Origin: JALVDI01 sp039186435
Lineage (GTDB): Bacteria; Myxococcota_A; Polyangia; Polyangiales; Houyiibacteriaceae
Direction: 5' to 3'
Length of the DNA: 25,883 nucleotides
Assembly: GCA_039186435.1 (NCBI GenBank)
Contig: JBCDAA010000081.1
Coordinates: forward strand, 1 to 25,883
In this document: in pieces, positions 15,658-22,330 of the stretch
Numbering within the stretch: position 1 is the first letter of the stretch
How the letters are laid out: the number at the start of each line of letters is the position of its first letter
Program-made: the position numbers and the translations under genes
Notes under the pieces: generated by a model
Databases searched by the model: none
The model's input: the letters and a program-made list of their open reading frames with translations, nothing else
What the model was told of the DNA's origin: nothing

Positions 15658-16212
15658 CTACCAGCGAAGCGCGAGAGCCGGCGTGAGGACTCCGTCGCTT
15701 CGCCAGTTGGCAGCATGGCAGTCGTTGCACACGAGCGGGATCGCGTCGGGATCAGCTTCGGTGCCCGACGCCGCGTAGCCGTGACCACTGGGAGGCCCCT
15801 GACCCCGCCAGCGAATCGATGGGAGCGCCGCGTCGTCCGCGAAGACGAGCTCAAAATACTCCCAGCCAACGGCGCCATCCGGATTGTAGGGAACGCCACG
15901 CTTCACCATCGCGTGCACGGTCCATTCCTCCGGCGTCCCCGACTCGATGGCTTTGACGAGGATCGTTCCGACCGGCCACCGACGCGTCCCGTCAGGGGGC
16001 CGCGCGTTCACGTAGATAAAGGTCGGTCCGTCCGGCGTTCCGATGGGAAGCATCGCGCCTTGAACGCCGTGTCGTTCCCAGCGGCGAAAGTCCGCGAAGT
16101 CCCGTGCCATCGCAATGTGGATGGACGGTGGCCGCAGGGTCTTCCTCGTAGCGACCACGCTCTCCTCGCTGCAGCCAACGAACAGCGAAAGGAAAAGGAC
16201 CCAGCGCGTCAT
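15658..16212 (-). CDS. Cytochrome P460-like haem lipoprotein
   Basis: This 184-residue protein begins MTRWVLFLSLFVGCSEE, a lipoprotein signal with the lipidated Cys at 14. The middle contains the cytochrome P460 pattern (DFADFRRWERHGVQG, FIYVNARPPDGTRRWPVGTILVKA, EWTVHAMVKRG, WEYFELVFAD). A single c-type haem motif, CNDCH, lies at 162-166 near the C-terminus, where this family carries it. P460 proteins oxidise hydroxylamine or nitric oxide, or serve as one-electron carriers; the cross-linking Lys of the true enzymes cannot be assigned with confidence, so activity is open. The start overlaps the imelysin gene stop by ATGA, placing it third in a coupled operon. It acts outside the cytoplasmic membrane. 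Confidence 0.88.
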   Translation of the reverse strand: MTRWVLFLSLFVGCSEESVVATRKTLRPPSIHIAMARDFADFRRWERHGVQGAMLPIGTPDGPTFIYVNARPPDGTRRWPVGTILVKAIESGTPEEWTVHAMVKRGVPYNPDGAVGWEYFELVFADDAALPSIRWRGQGPPSGHGYAASGTEADPDAIPLVCNDCHAANWRSDGVLTPALALRW

Positions 16213-17231
16213 CGACCAAGGGGAGGGATTCCCATCGCGTCCCCCGCGCGCCGCACATGATAAGCCAGCGACCCATCGGCCCGCGGATCGACTGCCCCCG
16301 CGACCCGACGAAAGAGCGAGCCGTAGGGGGTCGCAATGTGCGCTTCGCTCGGCTCGTCCGGGTCGAAGCCCTCGGGGACCCCGGGGATCGCGACTCCCTC
16401 GCCGTACGCGGAGCCTAGCGATTCAAACCCTTCGTCGATTTGGGGTCGAAGGGCCTGGGCTTCGGGATGCGCGGCGAGGACCGGCGCATACGCGTTGAGG
16501 ACCGCGCGTCCGCCCACCAGGTTCGCGCGCATGTCCGCGAGCGTTTGCTGCGCGTAGCGAGACTCATCCTGCCCCGTCGCCGCGAGCGCGACTTTTTCCG
16601 CCTGCTCTTCGAGCGAGCCCTGGATCCCGCGCCACGCGGTCTGCGGATCGAGCGCGAGCGGTCCGAACTGCCGCTGCATCGTTTCCGCATCGCGGACGAG
16701 CCGACCGCAGAGTCCTTCCCGAAACGAAGTCGCCTCCGCCGCTGTCGCGGGCGTCCGCGCCTCAACGTACCCGCTGAGCGCCTCTTCGAAGCGTGCGACC
16801 TCGGGGGTGATCTCATTCGACCAGAGAATCCGCTCGACCGCGTGCATTCCCGTGAATCCCTGATCGTCGAAAAGGTCCGGGTCACCGCGAAGCGCGATGT
16901 GGTGCTCGTAGCGACCGTCGAGCGTCCGGTCGAGACCAGGAAAGAGGATCGCGATCGCGCCCTCGATCCGTTCGTACGCAGCGCGCGCATCTCGCCAAGC
17001 ATCGCGCATCCCCGTCACGGCATCGGCGTCCGCATCCATCGACCACCCGTCTTCGTCAGGCGCCGGAGCGGCATCGCAAAGCGTTCGAACCGCGCGCACA
17101 AGCTCGGTCAGGTTCTCGTCGACATACGTTTTCACGTCTCGAGTCGCCTGCTCGCTGGGGCTGAGCGAAGACGGCGCGGACGCGTTCTCGCCGCAGGCAA
17201 GCGCGACTAGCAGTAGCAGCGCAACCCTCAT
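16209..17231 (-). CDS. Imelysin family lipoprotein (peptidase M75 / EfeO-like)
   Basis: This 340-residue protein starts MRVALLLLVALACGEN; Cys13 is the probable lipid anchor. It is largely helical and carries the imelysin hallmark G-x-H-x-x-E at residues 128-133 (GMHAVE), preceded by DAWRDARAAYERIEGAI, and a C-terminal EFeO/ICMP-like bundle (NLVGGRAVLNAYAPVLAAHP). Imelysins are periplasmic or surface proteins linked to iron uptake; the protease activity once proposed is doubtful. It sits between the di-haem oxidoreductase gene (ATGA overlap at 17228-17231) and the P460 gene (ATGA overlap at 16209-16212). Imelysin and DUF1111 di-haem proteins are often encoded together, which supports a shared role in iron or redox handling in the envelope (established association plus inference). 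Confidence 0.9.
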   Translation of the reverse strand: MRVALLLLVALACGENASAPSSLSPSEQATRDVKTYVDENLTELVRAVRTLCDAAPAPDEDGWSMDADADAVTGMRDAWRDARAAYERIEGAIAILFPGLDRTLDGRYEHHIALRGDPDLFDDQGFTGMHAVERILWSNEITPEVARFEEALSGYVEARTPATAAEATSFREGLCGRLVRDAETMQRQFGPLALDPQTAWRGIQGSLEEQAEKVALAATGQDESRYAQQTLADMRANLVGGRAVLNAYAPVLAAHPEAQALRPQIDEGFESLGSAYGEGVAIPGVPEGFDPDEPSEAHIATPYGSLFRRVAGAVDPRADGSLAYHVRRAGDAMGIPPLGR

Positions 17232-18385
17232 AGCGCCTCCACGTACGCCACGAGGGTCTCCTGCTCGCTTTCGGAAAGTGCGTCAAAACGCGCGACCGAG
17301 TCGTTCGCCTCGGAGCCTTCCGACCGATGCGCTGCAATTGCATCGCGCACCGTATCCGCGCGCCCGTCGTGAAGAAGATGCGTTTGGTATCGCAGTCCGA
17401 TCAGCGGCGCCGTTCGCCACTCTCGTCCCGTCGCATCGCCTTCGGGGACGCCGTCCTCGAGGCCTTCGCCCATGTCGTGAAGAAGAAAATCGGTGAAGAG
17501 GCCAACCTCCACTTCGCGAAGCACCGAGAGGTCGTGGCCCCCCGTTCGAACTTCGGGGACGTGGCACACGCTGCAGCGTGCGCTGACGAAGAGACGGCTT
17601 CCCGGCACTTCGCTCCGGCGCGGAATCGCCAAAAGGCGCACGTAGTCCGCGATCAACCCCAACTCTTCGTCATCGACGTCAACCCCCGGACGCTCGTCGT
17701 CCTCTTGTCCGTCAGGATTGGGCAGCTCCGCTGGACGAACCGGCGTCGTCATGCCCATGTCTCCAAGGAGCGCCTCCGCTGTGAACTCTGTCAGCGTCGC
17801 TCGTCGCGCTTTATGGCCGAAGCGCCCCAGCACCGGCATCCAACCCGGGAGCTCCGTCGCCGACGCTCGCTCCACCCGATGGGCTCGTCCCGAAATCCCG
17901 TCGTCGCGCTCAGCCTGGACGCGCTCGTACTCGAGAATCGTCTCGTCGCTCACCGCCTCAAAGTAGCCGCGACCAAACACGGGGGGCCCGAGGCGAACCT
18001 TAATCTCAGCTTCTTCCGGCGGCATGATCGGTGTCGTTGCACCCGCGCTCATTCGAGGGCGCACCACATCGCCAAAGGGAGTGTCCCCCACGATGCGCCG
18101 CACCACGCCGGGACCGCGGCTATCGTCTTCGTGACAGCTCGCGCAGGAACGATGGATGTAAAGCGGTCCGAGCCCCTGAGACTCACGGAAGGGCAGCTCG
18201 AAGCGCGCGTCGCCGTCGTCGAAGCGTTGAAGAAGTGTTTCGGAAAGGCCCGCGATCGGCGCGTCGCTCGGATCTTCGGTGATGAGCTCGAGCGTGGGGA
18301 GCTCCACGGTCGGTGCGTCGTTGCAGGCCAGCGCCCAACTCAGCAACCATCCGATTCCCACGAAACATCGAGCACTCCGGCGCAC
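17228..18385 (-). CDS. Di-haem oxidoreductase, DUF1111/thiol oxidoreductase family
   Basis: From the GTG at 18385 the protein has 385 residues and a lipoprotein-like signal (VRRSARCFVGIGWLLSWALAC; anchor Cys21). Two c-type haem motifs are present, CASCH at 81-85 and CSVCH at 271-275. The segment GRFGHKARRATLTEFTAEAL is diagnostic of the DUF1111 family, and HDLSVLREVEVGLFTDFLLHDMG and RTAPLIGLRYQTHLLHDG complete its pattern. The family is related to bacterial di-haem peroxidases. The start is the weakest point: the frame is open to 18601, inside the next gene, and no strong Shine-Dalgarno sequence is seen. GTG at 18385 was chosen because it gives the signal peptide. It heads the four-gene operon and follows two hairpins. 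Confidence 0.88.
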   Translation of the reverse strand: MRRSARCFVGIGWLLSWALACNDAPTVELPTLELITEDPSDAPIAGLSETLLQRFDDGDARFELPFRESQGLGPLYIHRSCASCHEDDSRGPGVVRRIVGDTPFGDVVRPRMSAGATTPIMPPEEAEIKVRLGPPVFGRGYFEAVSDETILEYERVQAERDDGISGRAHRVERASATELPGWMPVLGRFGHKARRATLTEFTAEALLGDMGMTTPVRPAELPNPDGQEDDERPGVDVDDEELGLIADYVRLLAIPRRSEVPGSRLFVSARCSVCHVPEVRTGGHDLSVLREVEVGLFTDFLLHDMGEGLEDGVPEGDATGREWRTAPLIGLRYQTHLLHDGRADTVRDAIAAHRSEGSEANDSVARFDALSESEQETLVAYVEAL

Positions 18386-18398
18386 GGGCAGGAGGGTA

Positions 18399-18450
18399 CA
18401 GGGCGCCCACAAGCGCGCCAATCCGTGGAGTTGGCCCCTTGGGCGCCCTG
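18399..18450. promoter_or_regulatory. Large hairpin just before the di-haem operon
   Basis: CAGGGCGCCCA (18399-18409) and TGGGCGCCCTG (18440-18450) form a perfect 11-base stem around a 30-base loop, and the loop holds a smaller CCAA/TTGG pairing. It ends 13 bases upstream of the chosen GTG start. In the mRNA it could be a 5' leader structure controlling access to the start, or a protein-binding palindrome in the DNA. Confidence 0.55.
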
Positions 18451-18462
18451 CACATCCCAAAT

Positions 18463-18480
18463 GAGAGGCTGCTTCCTCTC
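18463..18480 (-). terminator. Intrinsic-terminator-like hairpin after the beta-helix gene
   Basis: GAGAGG and CCTCTC pair around a 6-base loop, starting 20 bases after the TAG stop of the 18501-19934 gene on the minus strand. A short ATTT follows in that direction. It probably ends the beta-helix transcript, separating it from the di-haem operon. Confidence 0.5.
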
Positions 18481-18500
18481 GGACGCGGTTCTCGCTCCGC

Positions 18501-19934
18501 CTACTCGAGCTTGCACCCGCGATCGCATCCGTCGCCGCTGGTGCGGTTCCCGTCGTCACACTCTTCGGCCCCGTTGACGGTTCCATCCCCGCATCCGACA
18601 AAGACCTCGTTCACCATGTCCCACTCCCAGGCGGTGGTCCGATTGCCACCCGCGGTCGAACCTCGGTAGCCGTCCGGAGTCGACTCGATGTGCGCGTTGT
18701 GCACCCCATCATCCCAGCGCATGAGGATCGGCGTAGCATCGGTCGACGCTGGATCCGTCATGATGATCGGCGTCGTGATCCGCATGCTTCGAAAGTTCCA
18801 GCCCCCGTTCCAGACGCCGCCTCCCTCGGGAAAACTCGAATCACCGCCGAACGCCACAGAGCTCGTCGAGAGACGATTAACCGGACTTCCTTCCGCGTAA
18901 CAACCGACACAGATACTCTGCTGTTCGGTCGAGAAATTCTCACTGTCCACGCCGGTCATCGGGTTGTTACGAACTTCACCAAACGTGTAGTTCGCCTGTG
19001 AGTTATTTGACGCCGCGTGCGCACCGACCCAGGTATTGCCGAGCTGCGACGAATCGACAATCCCAGCACAGGTCATCCACTCGTAGTCTCCGGTGGTGGC
19101 AACAGACGCAAGGGTCCACTCGCTGTGAAACTTACAGCTACTGGACCCCGAAACGCCCACCGCGGTCCCTGCGTTGCAGTTGTTCCCGTCCACGTAGATC
19201 GCAGCGTGCGATGCGTTCTGGGCGACGACGTTGAACATCTGCCAGCGGTTCGCGTTTGTCCCCGACGAGGTGCGCCCATCGATCCGCACGCCGTTCGCAA
19301 AGCCGTCGATCAGCAGCGACTCCAGCGTCGCGCGCCGCTCGACGAGCACACCAAAGGAGCGCACGCCGTTTCGCGCGGACGAGGACGCTTCAAGGCGAAA
19401 GTCGCGAAGGATGGTGAAGTTGCCCCCGGTCTCGCTCGGCGAGCAATCCGTCCCTGACGTTCCAGCTATGTGAAAGACAGCCTGATTCACGTTTCCGGGC
19501 GCCGAAATCGTTGTGTATCGCTGGCCTTGCCCAACGATCTCGACCTGCCGACAGATCGGGTCCAGCGGTAGCGCGAGATGATAGCTGTTCCTTCCGAGGA
19601 CGAGCCGGGTGGGTCCTGCCGGGTCGTTGAGGAACGCGTTGATCTCGTGCGACCAGTCCGTGTCGTCACCGTCCGTGTACTTCTCGATGGGAACGCTCGG
19701 CGAGTCGATCGCCCCGTTGAAAGGCGGGTCACTATGTTCAACGAGGTCAAGCGCCTCGTCTCCCGAGATCCCCATGAGGGTCGCCACTGTCGCGGCAATC
19801 CACTTTTGCTCCCGGGTCGCGAGCGCCTGGGCGCGACTCGAAACCTCGCTCTCGCCCTCAGGGTTTCCTCCTTCACATCCCGGCGGAGTCGCAACCCCAA
19901 GTACCAGCCCAACCAGTGCAACGATCTTCGTCAT
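18501..19934 (-). CDS. Secreted right-handed beta-helix protein with DUF4215-type Cys-rich C-terminus
   Basis: This 477-residue protein has a signal segment (MTKIVALVGLVLGVATPPGC), with Cys20 a possible lipid anchor although the lipobox is poor. Residues about 100-440 show the pectate-lyase-like beta-helix rhythm of short hydrophobic strands between Asn/Gly/Ser turns (RQVEIVGQGQRYTTIS, FTILRDFRLEASSS, GVLVERRATLESLLIDGFAN, NVVAQNASHAAIYVDG). Residues about 447-477 form a cysteine-rich unit C-G-D-G-x-V-x-x-x-E-x-C-D-D-G-N-x-x-x-G-D-G-C (CGDGTVNGAEECDDGN), the DUF4215 or 'Myxococcus cysteine-rich' repeat. A polysaccharide or glycan ligand is likely by fold, but no catalytic residues can be assigned. 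The start has a strong GAGGAGGAG site. Confidence 0.85.
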   Translation of the reverse strand: MTKIVALVGLVLGVATPPGCEGGNPEGESEVSSRAQALATREQKWIAATVATLMGISGDEALDLVEHSDPPFNGAIDSPSVPIEKYTDGDDTDWSHEINAFLNDPAGPTRLVLGRNSYHLALPLDPICRQVEIVGQGQRYTTISAPGNVNQAVFHIAGTSGTDCSPSETGGNFTILRDFRLEASSSARNGVRSFGVLVERRATLESLLIDGFANGVRIDGRTSSGTNANRWQMFNVVAQNASHAAIYVDGNNCNAGTAVGVSGSSSCKFHSEWTLASVATTGDYEWMTCAGIVDSSQLGNTWVGAHAASNNSQANYTFGEVRNNPMTGVDSENFSTEQQSICVGCYAEGSPVNRLSTSSVAFGGDSSFPEGGGVWNGGWNFRSMRITTPIIMTDPASTDATPILMRWDDGVHNAHIESTPDGYRGSTAGGNRTTAWEWDMVNEVFVGCGDGTVNGAEECDDGNRTSGDGCDRGCKLE

Positions 19935-20006
19935 CGGTCTCCTCCTCGTCGCGTTCGCGACATGTCGGAGCGATATCGGTCGGGTGTGACACCGATTGCG
20001 TACCAG

Positions 20007-20037
20007 TCGAAAAATAAATCGAAAAGTTCATCGAAAG
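20007..20037. repeat. Triple TCGAAA direct repeat with 12-base period
   Basis: TCGAAA occurs at 20007, 20019 and 20031, each followed by A or G and AT-rich sequence, in an otherwise unassigned gap (19935-20075). The gap is upstream of the beta-helix gene and downstream of the ATP-grasp gene. The repeats may be a promoter or regulator site for the 18501-19934 gene. Confidence 0.5.
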
Positions 20038-20075
20038 CATCTGTGTCATTGGCTCTAGCACGAAAAAAGTATCGC

Positions 20076-20819
20076 CTACCCCGCAACCAACTCTTCCCAG
20101 CGGGCGCAGATCAACTCCGTGTACGCCGCGAAATCAACACCTGGATAGAGGCCCAGGCCGAACCCTTCGTTGCACTCGACGACTACGACCTCGCCGCTCG
20201 CGAGCACCCCGATATCGATCGCAAATCCGCGAGGCAAGAACCCCGCCCCGCGAAGCTCATCGATGCACTCGTTCGCGAAAGGCAACAACGACGACTGCGG
20301 CGTACCGGCGTAGGCAGCGGAGGCGACCACCTCCCCGTCGACTACGTACATCCGGATCTCGTGCGCGAAGGAAACCACGTCGCTACAGAGCACTCGAAGC
20401 CGCTGGGACGCGCCCGCAAAACCAAACCCGTCGTTTCGCCCGCCAAACACGAACCCGGAAAACCGCTTTGCGTCTTCGAGGGGCTTCACGAACATCGGAC
20501 CGCGCGCTTCAACGAGCGAATGCACCTCACTAACGGTCGCCTCCCATACGCCGCGCCCCATCCGAGGGCGTAGCGCCTTCGGATAGGTCGCGAGAAAGGG
20601 ACCGTCGATGCCGAGGATGCGAAACGCTGTCCGCATCACATCGAGATCGCCTGCCACGAGGTCCCCTCGTTCGAGTGGAAGCTGCCTTCGTTGAAGACGC
20701 TTCGCCGCGAACGCCTCGGTCCGGATCCCGCGCGCGGCGAGCGTCTGCAGGAGAGCTTGCGCTTCCACTTCGGGTCTCTCCGGGCGCTGCACCTGGACGA
20801 ACGCACGCTCGATCGGCAT
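20076..20819 (-). CDS. ATP-grasp domain protein, probably R2K clade
   Basis: This 247-residue protein has an N-terminal substrate domain (residues 1 to about 90) and an ATP-grasp module. The phosphate-binding strand is MFVKPLEDAKRFSG at 109-122, the inner strand is SFAHEIRMYVVDGEVVASAAY, and the Mg-binding end is VVVECNEGFGLGLYPG, with Glu215 and Asn217. The layout and the short N-terminus fit the R2K clade of ATP-grasp enzymes (PF14243-like), which are predicted peptide or amino-acid ligases; some are linked to peptide tagging or conflict systems. The ligand is not known here and no obvious partner gene lies beside it: a pseudogene is upstream and the beta-helix gene downstream. The fold call is fair; clade and role are inference. 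Confidence 0.72.
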   Translation of the reverse strand: MPIERAFVQVQRPERPEVEAQALLQTLAARGIRTEAFAAKRLQRRQLPLERGDLVAGDLDVMRTAFRILGIDGPFLATYPKALRPRMGRGVWEATVSEVHSLVEARGPMFVKPLEDAKRFSGFVFGGRNDGFGFAGASQRLRVLCSDVVSFAHEIRMYVVDGEVVASAAYAGTPQSSLLPFANECIDELRGAGFLPRGFAIDIGVLASGEVVVVECNEGFGLGLYPGVDFAAYTELICARWEELVAG

Positions 20820-20852
20820 GAACGCAATCTACCGCGTGCGGAACGTACGCGT

Positions 20853-21180
20853 TCAAGACGACCTGACCAGGCGCGCCAAGGCTGTTGCGAGCGAAGTCGC
20901 ACCCCGAAGCGGCGTTCCCTCGAACGCCATGGTCCCGTCCTCGTACATCTCCTTCACGTGCGATGTGCTCGGAAAAACCGAGCCCGTGAAACTTCGTAAC
21001 AACCCCTTCCGCCCAGTTCTCCATGAAGTACGCGGCTCGCAGGGCGCGCACGCCGCGTAGCCAGAGAAGACGGCTTCAAAGACGTGTTCCCGCCGGGTCG
21101 GTCCGTGTCCGGAGGCATGCTGAGCACCGACCGAAGAGAGGATCGCGACCCGCGGCGTACCGGAGGCCCGCGAGACGCCA
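20853..21180 (-). pseudogene. Decayed NmrA-like NAD(P)-binding oxidoreductase
   Basis: Three fragments of one NmrA-type protein can be read on the minus strand in order. One frame gives RVAILSSVGAQHASGHGP (around 21100-21150). A second frame gives VRALRAAYFMENWAEG (around 21000-21050). The first frame then gives VKEMYEDGTMAFEGTPLRGA and TSLATALARLV, ending at a TGA at 20853. These correspond to the LSS-x-G-A-Q-H, RAAYFMENW and C-terminal EMYEG-type segments of the family, so at least two frameshifts and a deletion of most of the middle (about 80-100 residues) have occurred, and the nucleotide-binding N-terminus is missing. The ORF on the opposite strand and a 173-residue shifted ORF in this interval are by-products. 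The remnant lies between the LysR gene and the ATP-grasp gene. Confidence 0.8.
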
Positions 21181-21206
21181 CAAGTTCGGCGCCCGCATGG
21201 AGACGA

Positions 21207-21331
21207 TTACCGAGCTTGATGGTTCAACACGTCCGAGACCTCCGTCGCGAGAAGCCGCCGAAACCAGACGTTGACCGGGGGAGCACGAGAAGAAGGTTGA
21301 GGTCGTAGCGGCGGAACTTCTCGACGCTCAC
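21207..21331 (-). pseudogene. Possible small gene with one-base frameshift, after the LysR gene
   Basis: A GTG at 21331 overlaps the LysR stop (GTGA) and opens VSVEKFRRYDLNLLLVLP. As read, the frame then degrades and stops at 21224. Adding one C in the run of five at 21277-21281 would instead continue LPPVNVWFRRLLATEVS and then DVLNHQAR to a TAA at 21207, a plausible 41-residue product with a hydrophobic centre. It is either a decayed small gene, a sequencing indel in a homopolymer, or chance. No family is recognised. Confidence 0.3.
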
Positions 21332-22248
21332 GGCGTAGCTACGCCCAGCCACACGCCTCCTCCCTCCACGTGAAGGGTCTCGTGAAGCCAGTCGAGGGTG
21401 GCACGAACGCGGCCAACATTCCGCAGATCAGCGTGGGTCAGGACCCACACGGCCCGATGGAAGACCGGCAGGTTGGCGATGCGAACGAGGCGTGAATCCT
21501 GCGCCGCAAGCATCGTCGGAACAAACCCTGCGCCAACGCCTGCCTGTACAAGTTGAACCATCGTCATCGAGCTCTCGCAGCGCGCGACGACTTGGCCCGG
21601 CGGAACATTCTCGGCCATCCATCGCGCGGAGGCGTGATGCGCATGAGCCTCGTCCCAGTCGACCCACGGCAAGCGCTCCGGCGCTCGCTCGTCCTCCGGA
21701 AGGGACTCGTACAGCGCCTTCTTTATGTACGCCGCGCCTTCGAAAAGACTCAACCTCCGACCCACGAGCGTGTCGTGCGGCGCGTTCGTGAGCCGAATGG
21801 CGATATCGGCTTCCCGTCGCGTGAGGTTGGCAAAACGAAGACCCGTCACAAGCTCGAGCGTGATGCGCCGATGCCGCGCGCGAAACCTCGGAATCGCTGG
21901 CGCGAGGGCGGCAAACATCGAGGGGGAAAGCGCCACGCGAACGACCCCTTCGAGCTGATGGTCCCGGCCGATGATCCGGCGGCCGAGCGCGTGCACTTCG
22001 TCTTCAATGCGGGCGGCGGTCTGTGCGAGATCCTCCCCGGCGAGGGTGAGCCGCAATCGACGTCCCTCGCGTTCAACGAGCCGGACGCCGAGGGACGCCT
22101 GCAGCTCGTCGATTCGCCGCGAAACCGTTGGATGGCTGAGCTGCAGCGCCTTTCCTGCCGCACGGAGGCTTCCTTCGCGCTGAACCGCAAGAACCAGCGC
22201 GAGCTCCGACCACGGAATATCACTCACGTTTTTGACCACTCGGTTCAT
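21328..22248 (-). CDS. LysR family transcriptional regulator
   Basis: This 306-residue protein has an N-terminal winged helix-turn-helix at about 14-70, with the usual VQREGSLRAAGKALQLSHPTVSRRIDELQASLGVRLVER pattern (split here: SLRAAGKALQLSHPTVSRRI is the recognition part). The effector-binding domain fills about 100-300 (VVRVALSPSMFAALAPAIPR, ADIAIRLTNAP, ARWMAENVPPGQVVARC, LVQAGVGAGFVPTMLAAQDS). Length is typical. The ATG at 22248 lies inside a perfect palindrome, which suggests autoregulation. It is divergent from the SDR-DUF4345 pair, its likely target (inference). A decayed NmrA-like gene lies downstream. Confidence 0.94.
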   Translation of the reverse strand: MNRVVKNVSDIPWSELALVLAVQREGSLRAAGKALQLSHPTVSRRIDELQASLGVRLVEREGRRLRLTLAGEDLAQTAARIEDEVHALGRRIIGRDHQLEGVVRVALSPSMFAALAPAIPRFRARHRRITLELVTGLRFANLTRREADIAIRLTNAPHDTLVGRRLSLFEGAAYIKKALYESLPEDERAPERLPWVDWDEAHAHHASARWMAENVPPGQVVARCESSMTMVQLVQAGVGAGFVPTMLAAQDSRLVRIANLPVFHRAVWVLTHADLRNVGRVRATLDWLHETLHVEGGGVWLGVATP

Positions 22249-22257
22249 TCATGAACC
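22242..22257. promoter_or_regulatory. Perfect palindrome over the LysR start, candidate operator
   Basis: GGTTCAT-TC-ATGAACC is a perfect 7-2-7 inverted repeat containing the LysR start codon. A second GAAC/GTTC pair (22253-22256 and 22264-22267) overlaps its right arm. LysR-type regulators usually bind such sites in the divergent gap and repress themselves. The 22249-22330 gap also must hold the promoter of the SDR gene at 22331. Confidence 0.65.
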
Positions 22258-22330
22258 AAACATGTTCGTCGATCGGCATTTTCGTAGCCCAAAACGTACC
22301 ACAGGATGAGGGTCAGAAAGGGAAACGAAA

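Noticed and set aside
18386..18601. Longer N-terminus for the di-haem protein
   Set aside because: It would run through two hairpins and into the neighbouring gene, and would place the signal peptide about 70 residues inside the protein.
20818..21060. An 80-residue plus-strand open frame
   Set aside because: It lies antisense to the NmrA remnant, which explains the sequence better.
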